Assembly (NCBI GenBank): GCA_008016945.1
Contig: SSGN01000171.1
Location: 1 to 33,983 of the forward strand
From: Flavobacteriales bacterium
GTDB taxonomy: Bacteria > Bacteroidota > Bacteroidia > Flavobacteriales > PHOS-HE28
Direction of reading: 5' to 3'
DNA length: 33,983 nt
Part shown: one piece after another, positions 18,484 through 26,761 of the stretch
Numbering within the stretch: position 1 is the stretch's first letter
Layout: the number at the start of each line of letters is the position of its first letter
Translations under genes and position numbers: made by a program
Notes under the pieces: generated by a model
The model's input: the letters and a program-made list of their open reading frames with translations, nothing else
Databases searched by the model: none
What the model was told of the DNA's origin: nothing

Positions 18484-18801
18484 ATGGCGTTGCCTCCATT
18501 ACTCTTCGATGTCAGTGGCGGTGAGCTCATGGTCATCATGCTCTTCGCACTCCTGTTCTTCGGAGCCAAGGGCATACCAGACCTGGCCCGCACATTGGGG
18601 CGCACCATGCGACAAGTACGCGATGCCAGCAATGAGGTGCAGCGCGAGATCCAGCGTGGGGCGAACGAGGTATCCAATGCGGTGAACGAACAGCGCCGGA
18701 GTTTCCAACAGAGCCTGGAAAGCACACCACAGCGGCCGCCGGCCATTCCGCCCCCCCCGGGCGACGTGCCACCGGTGAAACCGGAGGAGTCCCCGGAGTG
18801 A
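18484..18801 (+). CDS. tatA: Twin-arginine translocase TatA/TatE family subunit
   Basis: 105 residues. TatA subunits oligomerise in the inner membrane to form the passage for folded proteins with twin-arginine signals. Visible features are a short N-terminal membrane helix (about 12-27, GGELMVIMLFALLFF), the hinge FGAKGIPDLARTLG (26-39) and an amphipathic helix with basic and acidic residues (about 34-75). The tail is Pro-rich (about 85-105). The start ATG 18484 puts the helix at the usual distance from the N-terminus. No tatC is seen in the window. The C-terminal sequence does not separate TatA from TatB with certainty, but a hydrophobic residue rather than the TatB-type Glu precedes the hinge. 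Confidence 0.88.
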   Translation: MALPPLLFDVSGGELMVIMLFALLFFGAKGIPDLARTLGRTMRQVRDASNEVQREIQRGANEVSNAVNEQRRSFQQSLESTPQRPPAIPPPPGDVPPVKPEESPE

Positions 18802-19006
18802 TCGTCGAGTAGGCAGCGCCCCACAACGGTGGTGGCACCCTTGCGTGTTCACCTGCGGCCGGGAGCGCGTGGCGCTTGAATCAACAACACCTTGCCCGCC
18901 CTTCCCATGTCATCCCTTCAGATCGAAGCGGTGGCCAGGTGGAGCGTTTTCGTCAACTGCTCGGTAAATTTTCATGTTTTTTAGAGGGCACCCCCTTCTT
19001 TACGCA

Positions 19007-19014
19007 TACTTTCG
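19007..19014 (+). promoter_or_regulatory. Possible -7 element upstream of glnN
   Basis: TACTTTCG differs from TAnnTTTG by one base and lies 24 nt before the ATG, within an AT-rich patch (about 18964-19037) that stands out from its GC-rich surroundings. T-runs at 18977-18982 are about 24 nt upstream, somewhat too far for an ideal -33 element. The rest of the 236-bp gap after tatA shows nothing recognisable. Confidence 0.35.
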
Positions 19015-19037
19015 CGGCAGAAATACCAAAATATCTC

Positions 19038-21230
19038 ATGACAACCCCTCGTTTTAGGCACCACGCGCTCGAAAATGTGCTTTCCAGGACTCCTGTGCCC
19101 GTGGAGCTGCCGACCACGCGCATTTCCGAGTTTTTCGGGTGTAACGTGTTCAATGAGGACGCCATGCGCATGTTCCTCACCGAGGATGCTTGGTTCGCGG
19201 TGCGGCAAGCCATTCACCATGGCACCCGGATCGAACGCAAGTTGGCCGACCAGGTGGCAAGTGGGATGAAGGAGTGGGCCTCCAGCAAGGGAGCTACCCA
19301 CTATACCCATTGGTTCCAGCCACTCACCGGCACCAGTGCGGAAAAGCACGATGCCTTCTTCGAGCCCATCGGGGGTGGGCGGAGCATTGAACGGTTCGAC
19401 GGATCCATGCTTGTACAGCAGGAACCGGACGCCAGCAGTTTCCCGAACGGGGGCATCCGCAACACGTTCGAGGCACGGGGATATACCGCGTGGGATCCCA
19501 GTAGCCCAGCCTTCCTCATGGGCCGCACCCTCTGCATCCCCACGATCTTCATTAGCTATACCGGCGAAGCACTGGACTACAAGATGCCCTTGCTGCGTGC
19601 CATCAAGGCTGTAGACGAAGCAGCCACCGCCGTATGCCAGTATTTCGATAAGGATGTGACCAAGGTGACCTGTACCCTCGGATGGGAGCAGGAGTATTTC
19701 CTGATCGACGAGGCCTTGTTCCACGCGCGTCCGGACATCATGATGACCGGTCGTGCCCTCTTCGGCCACAGCCCCGCCAAAGGCCAGCAATTGGAGGATC
19801 ATTATTTCGGGAGCATCCCCGAGCGCGCGCAGGCCTTCATGCGCGAATTCGAGACCGAATCGCTCAAACTGGGCATCCCGGTGAAGACCCGTCATAACGA
19901 AGTGGCTCCGAACCAATTCGAATGCGCTCCGGTGTTCGAGGAGCTCAACCTCGCCGTGGACCACAACATGCTCCTCATGGATGTGATGGGGAAGGTGGCC
20001 CGGAAGCATCACTTCCGCGTGCTGTTCCACGAAAAACCCTATGCCGGGGTCAATGGAAGCGGAAAGCACAACAATTGGAGCCTGGCCACCAACACGGGAA
20101 AGAACCTGTTGCGGCCCGCCAAGACACCCAAGGAGAACATTCTCTTCCTGGCTTTCTTCGTCAATACCATCAAGGCCATCCATAACCATGCGGATGTCCT
20201 TCGGGCCAGCATCGCCAGCGCTAACAACGACCACCGCCTCGGTGCCAATGAAGCCCCCCCCGCCATCATCAGTGTGTTCATCGGCGAGCACCTGAGCAAC
20301 CTGCTCGATGAGTTGGAGAAGAACATCAACGGCACGATGACTCCCGACCTCAAGACCGAGCTGAAGCTGGATATCGGCCGGATCCCACCGGTCATGTTGG
20401 ACAATACCGACCGTAACCGCACCAGCCCCTTCGCCTTTACCGGTAACAAGTTCGAATTCCGGGCTGTGGGAAGCAGTGCCAACTGCGCGGCGGCCATGAC
20501 CGTGCTCAACACCATCGTGGCCCATCAACTGCAAGCCTTCAAGCAGAGCGTTGATGTCCTGATCGACAAGGGTGTGAAGAAGGATGAGGCCGTTCTCCGC
20601 GTGATCCGCGACCTGATCGTACAGAGCAAGGCCATTCGGTTCGAAGGCAACGGGTATGGCGATGAGTGGAAGAAGGAAGCGGCCAAGCGGGGCTTGAGCA
20701 ATATCGCCGATACCCCGCGTGCGCTGGACGTGTGGGGGCGCAAGGAGACGCGTGAGCTTTTTGCCACCATGGGCGTACTTTCTCCGGTGGAACTGGAAGC
20801 CCGACACGAGATCGAGCTGCATAGCTATGTGCTCAAGATCCAGATCGAAGGGCGGGTCTGTGGTGATCTTGCCCAGAACCATATCGTACCCACGGCCATT
20901 GAGTACCAGAACAGGCTGTTGGAGAACGTGCGAGGGCTTCGGGAGGTGCTCGGTGTGGAAAAAGCCAAGAAGGCGGCGGCCACACAGGTCAAGCTCATCG
21001 AGGAGATCAGTGACCATATCCACCAGATCGTCACCTTGGTGGATGAAATGACCGAAGCGCGGAAGAAAGCGAACACCATGGCGGATACCCGTGAAAAGGC
21101 CATCGCCTACTGCGATACGGTAAAGCCCTTCTTCGACCGGATCCGGTACCACAGCGATAAACTGGAACTGTTGGTGGACGATGAACTTTGGCCACTTCCC
21201 AAAATGCGCGAGCTCATGTTCACCCGATAG
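19038..21230 (+). CDS. glnN: Type III glutamine synthetase
   Basis: 730 residues, the size of the GSIII class (about 730), which makes glutamine from glutamate, ammonia and ATP and is typical of Bacteroidota. ATG 19038 is preferred because MTTPRFRHHALENVLSRTPV aligns with GSIII N-termini; an open frame continues 54 codons upstream but through the AT-rich leader. Diagnostic segments: HYTHWFQPLTGTSAEKHDAF (88-107), GWEQEYF (215-221, metal-binding Glu), NEVAPNQFECAP (287-298) and NGSGKHNNWSL (339-349, ATP/glutamate site). The C-terminal part contains a helical region (about 620-710) rich in Lys and Glu, as in other GSIII proteins. It is transcribed alone. No glnK or amt is nearby, so nitrogen control cannot be read from context. 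Confidence 0.96.
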   Translation: MTTPRFRHHALENVLSRTPVPVELPTTRISEFFGCNVFNEDAMRMFLTEDAWFAVRQAIHHGTRIERKLADQVASGMKEWASSKGATHYTHWFQPLTGTSAEKHDAFFEPIGGGRSIERFDGSMLVQQEPDASSFPNGGIRNTFEARGYTAWDPSSPAFLMGRTLCIPTIFISYTGEALDYKMPLLRAIKAVDEAATAVCQYFDKDVTKVTCTLGWEQEYFLIDEALFHARPDIMMTGRALFGHSPAKGQQLEDHYFGSIPERAQAFMREFETESLKLGIPVKTRHNEVAPNQFECAPVFEELNLAVDHNMLLMDVMGKVARKHHFRVLFHEKPYAGVNGSGKHNNWSLATNTGKNLLRPAKTPKENILFLAFFVNTIKAIHNHADVLRASIASANNDHRLGANEAPPAIISVFIGEHLSNLLDELEKNINGTMTPDLKTELKLDIGRIPPVMLDNTDRNRTSPFAFTGNKFEFRAVGSSANCAAAMTVLNTIVAHQLQAFKQSVDVLIDKGVKKDEAVLRVIRDLIVQSKAIRFEGNGYGDEWKKEAAKRGLSNIADTPRALDVWGRKETRELFATMGVLSPVELEARHEIELHSYVLKIQIEGRVCGDLAQNHIVPTAIEYQNRLLENVRGLREVLGVEKAKKAAATQVKLIEEISDHIHQIVTLVDEMTEARKKANTMADTREKAIAYCDTVKPFFDRIRYHSDKLELLVDDELWPLPKMRELMFTR

Positions 21231-21278
21231 CCTTCCGAGGATCCGGGGCTTCCATCCCAATGAAATTGGTCAAGGTGC

Positions 21279-21306
21279 TTGCCATTTCGGGATCTGCTTA
21301 TCTTCG
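21279..21306 (+). promoter_or_regulatory. Possible promoter of the PorE-like gene
   Basis: TTG at 21279-21281, a 17-nt spacer and TATCTTCG at 21299-21306 form a near-consensus Bacteroidota promoter (TTCG in place of TTTG). The chosen start codon is 30 nt downstream. Confidence 0.4.
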
Positions 21307-21335
21307 CCCGGATCGGAAACCCGTCTCTCACTCAC

Positions 21336-23327
21336 ATGCACGTGATGATCACAAGGAAACTCCTTGCCAGCTTGGCCTTTAGCTTCCTCTTCATGGCCTC
21401 GGCCGTTGCCCAAGGCAAATTGGCCGAAGAGGCGGATGATGCGTTCAAGAAAGGATTCTATTTCAATGCCATCGAGCTCTATAAGAAAGCCTATACCGTG
21501 GAGAAGAAGGCCAGTACCAAGGCCGAGCTCATCTTCAAGGTAGGGGAGTCGTACAGGGCTCTGGGTGATGCGCAACAAGCCGCCGTATGGTACGAGAAGG
21601 CCAACAAGGCGCAGTACACGGACCCCATCACCTACCTGTACATCGGCCACATGCAGAAGCAGGAGGGGAAATACGCAGAAGCGATCGCCTCCTACAACCG
21701 GTTCAAGGAGAAGAAACCCGGCGATGCACGTGCCGATGCCAGTATCGCGGAGTGCCAACAAGCACAAGCCTGGAAGGATTCTCCCACCCGGTACAGCGTG
21801 GATCCCGAGGTGCTCCTCAATACCCCGCAATACGACTTCACCCCGGCCTTCGCGGATAAGAAGAACGAAACGGTGGTCTACACCAGCACCCGCCCCGGCG
21901 CCACCGGTACCGAGACCGATCAGATCGTCGGGGAGAGCTTCAGTGATCTGTTCACCAGCAGCCGCGACCGGTTGGGTAAGTGGAGCGAACCCACCAAGCT
22001 GCCCATCGCCATCAACACCCCGGGCAACGAAGGGGCCCCGGTCTTCAACGCCAAACGCACCATGATGTACTTCACCCGGTGCCCCATGGAGAAGAAGAAA
22101 GTGTACGGTTGCGATATCTGGGTGAGCAAGAAGGTCGGGAACAATTACGCCGAGCCCGTGAAACTGGCGCTCCGTCCCGATAAGAACGACACCATCACCA
22201 TCGGCCATCCTGCGCTGGATAAGGACGAGACCATGATGGTGTTCGCCAGCGACATGAAATGGCCAGGCCACAAAGGAGGGAAGGACCTGTACATGGTGAA
22301 GCTGAATAAGGATGGTATGCCCACGGGGGCGCCGGTGAACCTCGGTGAGGTGAATACCGCCAAGGACGAGATGTTCCCCTTCCTCCGCCACGATGGCAGC
22401 CTCTATTTCGCCTCGAACGGACACCCGGGCATGGGGGGCATGGACATCTTCCATGCCGAGAAGTCCGGCGATACGTGGACGGCCCTGGAGAACATGAAGT
22501 CGCCCATCAACAGTGCTTCGGATGATTTCGGGATCGCTTTCGACGGCGATACGGACCGCGGGTTCTTCACCAGCAACCGTCCCGGCGGTAAAGGACAAGA
22601 TGATATCTGGCGATTCTATATGCCCGACCTGGTGTTCGGTCTGCAAGGGACCGCCTACGACAAGGCTACCGGACAACCGTTGCCCGGCGCCAAGATCTCC
22701 GTGGTGGGAACCAATGGCAGCAATTTCAGCGCCATCACCGATGATAACGGTGGCTTCACCTTCATCGAGAACGGGAAGGATCGCTATATCAAGGAGAACA
22801 CCACGTATAGCATCCTCGCCGAGAAGGAGGGCTACCTGGTGGTGAAGGATCAGGTGACCACCGTGGGACTCCAGGAGAGCACCACGTTCGTGAAGGAGTA
22901 TTTCCTGGTACCGGCTGCGAAGGGTGGCGTGGTGAACCTGCCCAGTGTGATCTATGATGTGGACAAGTTCGACCTGCTGCAAGCCAGCAAGGATTCTCTG
23001 GAGATCGCCTATCAGACCTTGGTGGACAACCCAACACTGGTGGTGGAATTGCGTTCCCACACCGATGCTCGGGCCACCCGGACCTACAAAGGGGGCAACA
23101 AGGAGCTGAGCCAACTGCGCGCCCAGAGTTGTGTGAACTACCTCATCCAACGCGGTATCGATCCGGCGCGTCTGGTGCCGGTCGGTCGTGGTGCGGACGA
23201 ACCCGTGATCACCATGGACGTGATCAAGAAGATGGCCACCAAGGAGGAACAGGAGGCAGCGCACCAGCGTAACCGCCGCACCGACCTGAAGGTGCTCAGC
23301 TACGATCACGTACCGAAGGCCAATTAG
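21336..23327 (+). CDS. PorE-like T9SS-associated protein (TPR, PD40 propeller, carboxypeptidase-regulatory, OmpA domains)
   Basis: 663 residues from ATG 21336 (ATG 21345 is equally possible). Signal peptide to about residue 26 (ASAVAQ). Domains in order: TPR repeats (about 28-145), PD40/WD40-like beta-propeller (about 165-425, with repeated YFASNGHPGMGGMDIF and FFTSNRPGGKGQDDIW units), carboxypeptidase-regulatory beta-sandwich (about 433-523, GTAYDKATGQPLPGAKISVV) and a C-terminal OmpA peptidoglycan-binding domain (about 535-657; D577 and R595 are the cell-wall contacts). This is the architecture of PorE, the Porphyromonas gingivalis T9SS component linking the secretion machine to peptidoglycan. 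Many Bacteroidota encode several paralogues, so true PorE function is inferred. It is a single gene with its own promoter-like site and terminator. The neighbouring T9SS cargo genes fit a secretion role. Confidence 0.88.
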   Translation: MHVMITRKLLASLAFSFLFMASAVAQGKLAEEADDAFKKGFYFNAIELYKKAYTVEKKASTKAELIFKVGESYRALGDAQQAAVWYEKANKAQYTDPITYLYIGHMQKQEGKYAEAIASYNRFKEKKPGDARADASIAECQQAQAWKDSPTRYSVDPEVLLNTPQYDFTPAFADKKNETVVYTSTRPGATGTETDQIVGESFSDLFTSSRDRLGKWSEPTKLPIAINTPGNEGAPVFNAKRTMMYFTRCPMEKKKVYGCDIWVSKKVGNNYAEPVKLALRPDKNDTITIGHPALDKDETMMVFASDMKWPGHKGGKDLYMVKLNKDGMPTGAPVNLGEVNTAKDEMFPFLRHDGSLYFASNGHPGMGGMDIFHAEKSGDTWTALENMKSPINSASDDFGIAFDGDTDRGFFTSNRPGGKGQDDIWRFYMPDLVFGLQGTAYDKATGQPLPGAKISVVGTNGSNFSAITDDNGGFTFIENGKDRYIKENTTYSILAEKEGYLVVKDQVTTVGLQESTTFVKEYFLVPAAKGGVVNLPSVIYDVDKFDLLQASKDSLEIAYQTLVDNPTLVVELRSHTDARATRTYKGGNKELSQLRAQSCVNYLIQRGIDPARLVPVGRGADEPVITMDVIKKMATKEEQEAAHQRNRRTDLKVLSYDHVPKAN

Positions 23328-23342
23328 CTAACGCATTGAACG

Positions 23343-23381
23343 GAAGAGCATCCACCGGCTGGTGGGTGCTCTTCTTATTTT
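23343..23381 (+). terminator. Rho-independent terminator after the PorE-like gene
   Basis: GAAGAGCATCCACC (23343-23356) pairs with GGTGGGTGCTCTTC (23361-23374), 14 bp with one G-T wobble and a 4-base loop, followed by TTATTTT. The purM start codon is only 7 nt downstream of the T-run. Confidence 0.88.
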
Positions 23382-23387
23382 CAACAC

Positions 23388-24569
23388 ATGAACTCCGACC
23401 GCTACGCCCAACGCGGTGTCTCCTCCGCAAAGGAGGATGTGCACAAAGCCATCGCTCATCTTGGTAAAGGCTTATACCCCAGGGCGTTCTGTAAGATCGT
23501 GGAGGACAACCTTACGGGTAGCCCAGACCATTGCGTGGTGATGCACGCCGATGGCGCCGGCACCAAGAGCGCATTGGCATACGCCTACTGGAAACAGACC
23601 GGCGACCTTGGGGTTTGGCACGGTATCGCCCAGGACGCCATTGTGATGAACCTGGACGACCTGCTGTGTGTGGGCTTGCCTGGGGGGGGCGGGGAGAGCA
23701 TCCTGTTGAGCAGCACCATTGGCCGCAACAAACGGCTCATTCCCGGGGAGGTGATCAGCGCGCTCATCCAGGGCACCGAAGCTTTCCTGCAACGCATGCG
23801 GGACCTTGGTATCGCCATCCACAGTACTGGTGGGGAGACCGCCGATGTGGGCGATCTGGTGCGCACCGTGATCGTGGATAGTACCGTGGTGGCGCGCTTG
23901 CGTCGCGATCAGGTGATCGACAATGCCCGTATCTCCGCTGGTGATGTGGTGGTGGGACTTGCCAGTTACGGCCGAGCGACGTATGAGGATGCGTACAACG
24001 CCGGCATGGGAAGCAATGGCCTGACCAGTGCCCGCCACGACATCTTCGCCAAGGATCTCGCCTTCGGATTCCCGGAGACCTTCGACCCCGGCACTCCAGC
24101 GGACCTGGTCTACAGTGGGCAGGCCCGATTGACCGATCCCCTGCCAGGTACCCCGCTTGACTTTGGTAAGGCCGTGCTCTCACCAACACGTACCTACGCA
24201 CCGATCGTGAACGAGGTGTTCAAGGCTATGCGCTCGGAAATACATGGGATGGTGCATTGCAGCGGTGGGGCACAGACCAAGGTGTTACACTTCGTGGAGG
24301 GCCTGCGTATCATCAAGGACGATCCGCTTCCCATACCACCGCTTTTCGAGGCCATCCAGCGCATGAGCGGCACCGGCTGGCAGGAGATGTACAAGGTCTT
24401 CAACATGGGCCACCGACTGGAGTTCTACGTGCCTGCGCCGCGTGCGGCGGAGATCATCGCCATAGCGAAGTCCTTCGGCGTGCATGCCCAGGTGATCGGT
24501 CGCGTGGAGACCGCACCCGCCAAGGAGGTCGTGATCACCGGACCTCACGGAACCTTCTCCTATCACTGA
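23388..24569 (+). CDS. purM: Phosphoribosylformylglycinamidine cyclo-ligase (AIR synthase), PurM-like
   Basis: 393 residues, about 45 longer than E. coli PurM, as is usual for the Bacteroidota version. It belongs to the AIR synthase/PurM ATP-dependent superfamily, which closes the imidazole ring of FGAM to AIR in purine synthesis. Visible: the glycine-rich N-terminal region, HADGAGTKSALAY (53-65, the DGxGTK metal/ATP motif), GIAQDAIVMNLDDLLCVG (79-96), STGGETADVGDLV (about residue 146) and the C-terminal half with SGGAQTKV and FNMGHRLEFYVP. Some annotations call this group only AIR-synthase-related, so substrate identity is likely but not proven. It begins immediately after a terminator and is followed at 88 nt by prfA. 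Confidence 0.87.
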   Translation: MNSDRYAQRGVSSAKEDVHKAIAHLGKGLYPRAFCKIVEDNLTGSPDHCVVMHADGAGTKSALAYAYWKQTGDLGVWHGIAQDAIVMNLDDLLCVGLPGGGGESILLSSTIGRNKRLIPGEVISALIQGTEAFLQRMRDLGIAIHSTGGETADVGDLVRTVIVDSTVVARLRRDQVIDNARISAGDVVVGLASYGRATYEDAYNAGMGSNGLTSARHDIFAKDLAFGFPETFDPGTPADLVYSGQARLTDPLPGTPLDFGKAVLSPTRTYAPIVNEVFKAMRSEIHGMVHCSGGAQTKVLHFVEGLRIIKDDPLPIPPLFEAIQRMSGTGWQEMYKVFNMGHRLEFYVPAPRAAEIIAIAKSFGVHAQVIGRVETAPAKEVVITGPHGTFSYH

Positions 24570-24597
24570 CGCCATCCACCGCCGTGCCCAACGCACT

Positions 24598-24615
24598 GGA
24601 AGCCGACCCGTCGGA
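24598..24615. repeat. Short intergenic repeat, copy 1 (purM-prfA)
   Basis: GGAAGCCGACCCGTCGGA lies between purM and prfA, 42 nt before the prfA start. The same 18 bases with one change recur in the next gap, at 25754-25771, and the match extends upstream as CAC plus a pyrimidine. CCGA and TCGG (24603-24606, 24611-24614) can form a small hairpin. Confidence 0.6.
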
Positions 24616-24657
24616 TCTCTCCTGCGGTACGCTGGCACCGATACTTCGTAGTGCCCC

Positions 24658-25740
24658 ATGAGCGAACTACTAGCCAAACTTTCGACGCTGTACGATCGAC
24701 GTGAAGAGATCGGTAAGCAACTGGCCGACCCCAGTGTGATCGCGGACCAAAAGCGGTTCGTGGAACTCAATCGCAGCTACCGCGATCTGGAACCGATCGC
24801 TTCGGCCTTCCTGCGGTTCAAGCGGTTGCACGATGATGCCGATGGTGCCGAGGAGATCCTACGTACCGAAAGGGACCCGGAAATGCTGGATATGGCCCGC
24901 GCCGAACGCGACGAATGTCGTGCGGCGATAGAAGCCATGGAGGAGGAGGTACGCCTGATGCTGGTGCCCAAGGACCCCAACGATGCGCGGAACTGCACCG
25001 TGGAGTTGCGGGCTGGCACCGGTGGTGATGAGGCCAGCCTGTTCGCAGGCGATCTCTACCGCATGTACACCCGCTATTGCGAGGGGCGAGGCTGGCGGAT
25101 CGAAGTGGCCGACGTGAGCGAAGGCACCGTTGGGGGGTACAAGGAGGTGGTGCTCAATGTGATCGGAGAAGGTGCGTATGGTGTTCTCAAGTTCGAAGCT
25201 GGGGTACACCGCGTGCAGCGTGTACCTGCGACAGAGGCCCAAGGACGTATCCACACCAGTGCGGCCACGGTGAACGTACTGCCCGAAGCCGAAGAGACCG
25301 ATGTGGACCTGAAGGAGAGTGATGTGAAGATGGAGACCGCCCGTAGCGGAGGGGCCGGTGGCCAGAACGTGAACAAGGTGGAGACCAAGGTGCGCCTTAC
25401 CCACATCCCCACGGGGCTCGTGGTGATGTGCCAGACGGAGCGCAGCCAGCTTGGGAACCGCATGAAGGCCATGCAGATGCTCCGGACCAAATTGTACGAG
25501 GACAAGGTCCGTGAGCAGGAGGCCGCCGTGGCCGCACAACGGAAAAGCCAGGTGAGCAGTGGTGATCGTAGCGCCAAGATCCGCACCTACAATTTTCCCC
25601 AAAGCCGCGTCACGGACCATCGTATCGAATTCACTGTACACAACCTGCCCCAGGTGATGAACGGCGACCTTCAAGAGATCATCGATGCCCTTCAACTCGC
25701 CGAACGGACCGAGAAGCTCAAGGCCGAAGCCGGGATCTGA
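24658..25740 (+). CDS. prfA: Peptide chain release factor 1
   Basis: 360 residues, the normal RF1 length. RF1 reads UAA and UAG stop codons and triggers peptide release. The stop-codon recognition motif PAT is at 190-192 ([19 protein letters not shown]), the RF1 type rather than the SPF of RF2. The catalytic GGQ is at 234-236 ([15 protein letters not shown]); its Gln is the usual methylation target of PrmC, which is not in the window. The N-terminal helical domain (about 1-105) and domain 3 are complete. It lies between purM and pyrF in the same direction, an arrangement familiar in Bacteroidota. Confidence 0.98.
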   Translation: MSELLAKLSTLYDRREEIGKQLADPSVIADQKRFVELNRSYRDLEPIASAFLRFKRLHDDADGAEEILRTERDPEMLDMARAERDECRAAIEAMEEEVRLMLVPKDPNDARNCTVELRAGTGGDEASLFAGDLYRMYTRYCEGRGWRIEVADVSEGTVGGYKEVVLNVIGEGAYGVLKFEAGVHRVQRVPATEAQGRIHTSAATVNVLPEAEETDVDLKESDVKMETARSGGAGGQNVNKVETKVRLTHIPTGLVVMCQTERSQLGNRMKAMQMLRTKLYEDKVREQEAAVAAQRKSQVSSGDRSAKIRTYNFPQSRVTDHRIEFTVHNLPQVMNGDLQEIIDALQLAERTEKLKAEAGI

Positions 25741-25753
25741 AGTTGGAGGCACC

Positions 25754-25771
25754 GGAAGCCGACCCGCCGGA
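25754..25771. repeat. Short intergenic repeat, copy 2 (prfA-pyrF)
   Basis: GGAAGCCGACCCGCCGGA matches 17 of 18 bases of the copy at 24598-24615 and lies 13 nt after the prfA stop. Both copies are followed within a few bases by GATCT. Confidence 0.6.
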
Positions 25772-25860
25772 CCGATCTTATTTCAGACCCGCCGGTTCCC
25801 AGTACCGCAGGCTTGCGATCTTCGCGCCGCTGTTCGCCATTGCGAACACGCTGGAGAACC

Positions 25861-26685
25861 GTGACACGTACCGAACTCATCGCCACCATCCGCCGGAAGA
25901 AGAGCCTGCTCTGCGTAGGGCTTGATACGGAGGAGCAGCTACTGCCCGAACACTTCCTGGACGAAAGCCATCCGGTGCGCGCCTTCAACGAGGCCATCGT
26001 GGAGGTGACCCATCCGTACACCGTGGCGTATAAACTGAACCTTGCGTTCTACGAGGCGTTGGGTGATGAGGGATGGCTCGATCTGGAAGCCACCATCGCA
26101 TTCATCCGCAGTAAAGGCGACTGTTTCATCATCGCCGACGCCAAGCGCGGTGATATCGGGAATACCGCCCGCAAGTACGCGGAAGCCTTCTTCGACAGGC
26201 TCGATGTGGACGCCATCACCCTTTCGCCGTACATGGGCCGCGACAGCATCGCACCATTCACCGGCCGAAAGGGGAAATGGGCCATCGCGCTGGGAGTCAC
26301 CAGTAACCCCGGTGCTGAGGATGTCCAATTCATCCGCACCGAGAACGGACGCCCCTTGTATGAAACGGTGATCCGAAGCACCGCCAAGTGGGGCACTCCC
26401 GATGACCTCATGTTCGTGGTCGGGGCCACTCGCCCGGAAGTATTGGCCGAAGTGCGTGCCCTGGTCCCCGGCCATTTCTTGCTGGTGCCTGGTGTGGGCG
26501 CTCAAGGTGGCGATCTGCAAGCCGTGCTGAAAGCGGGTATCACTGCCGATGGCGGCCTGCTGATCAACAGCAGCCGAGGGGTCCTCTATGCCGGGCAGGG
26601 CGACCAGTCCATTCCGGCAGCGCGTGCTGCGGCACAGTCCCTTCAGCGTGAAATGGCGCTTGCCCTTTCTGCGGCCGTCGGGTGA
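25861..26685 (+). CDS. pyrF: Orotidine 5'-phosphate decarboxylase
   Basis: 274 residues from GTG 25861, chosen because VTRTELIATIRRKKSLLCVG matches the N-terminus of the long (type 2) PyrF family and no ATG lies near; an upstream open frame would add 16 Arg-rich residues. The enzyme converts OMP to UMP in the last step of pyrimidine synthesis. Active-site residues are visible: LCVGLDTE (17-24), K58 in AYKLN, and the D93-x-K95-xx-D98 triad in IIADAKRGDIGNTA. The phosphate-binding C-terminal part has VPGVGAQGGDL and INSSRGVLYA. It is a TIM-barrel cytosolic enzyme of normal length. The following gene starts 76 nt downstream. Confidence 0.96.
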   Translation: MTRTELIATIRRKKSLLCVGLDTEEQLLPEHFLDESHPVRAFNEAIVEVTHPYTVAYKLNLAFYEALGDEGWLDLEATIAFIRSKGDCFIIADAKRGDIGNTARKYAEAFFDRLDVDAITLSPYMGRDSIAPFTGRKGKWAIALGVTSNPGAEDVQFIRTENGRPLYETVIRSTAKWGTPDDLMFVVGATRPEVLAEVRALVPGHFLLVPGVGAQGGDLQAVLKAGITADGGLLINSSRGVLYAGQGDQSIPAARAAAQSLQREMALALSAAVG

Positions 26686-26761
26686 AGAGTTGGCGGGCGG
26701 CATTGCGATCGATATATTATGCATCGGAACACTGACGATATTCCCGTCAGTCACTGATGCC

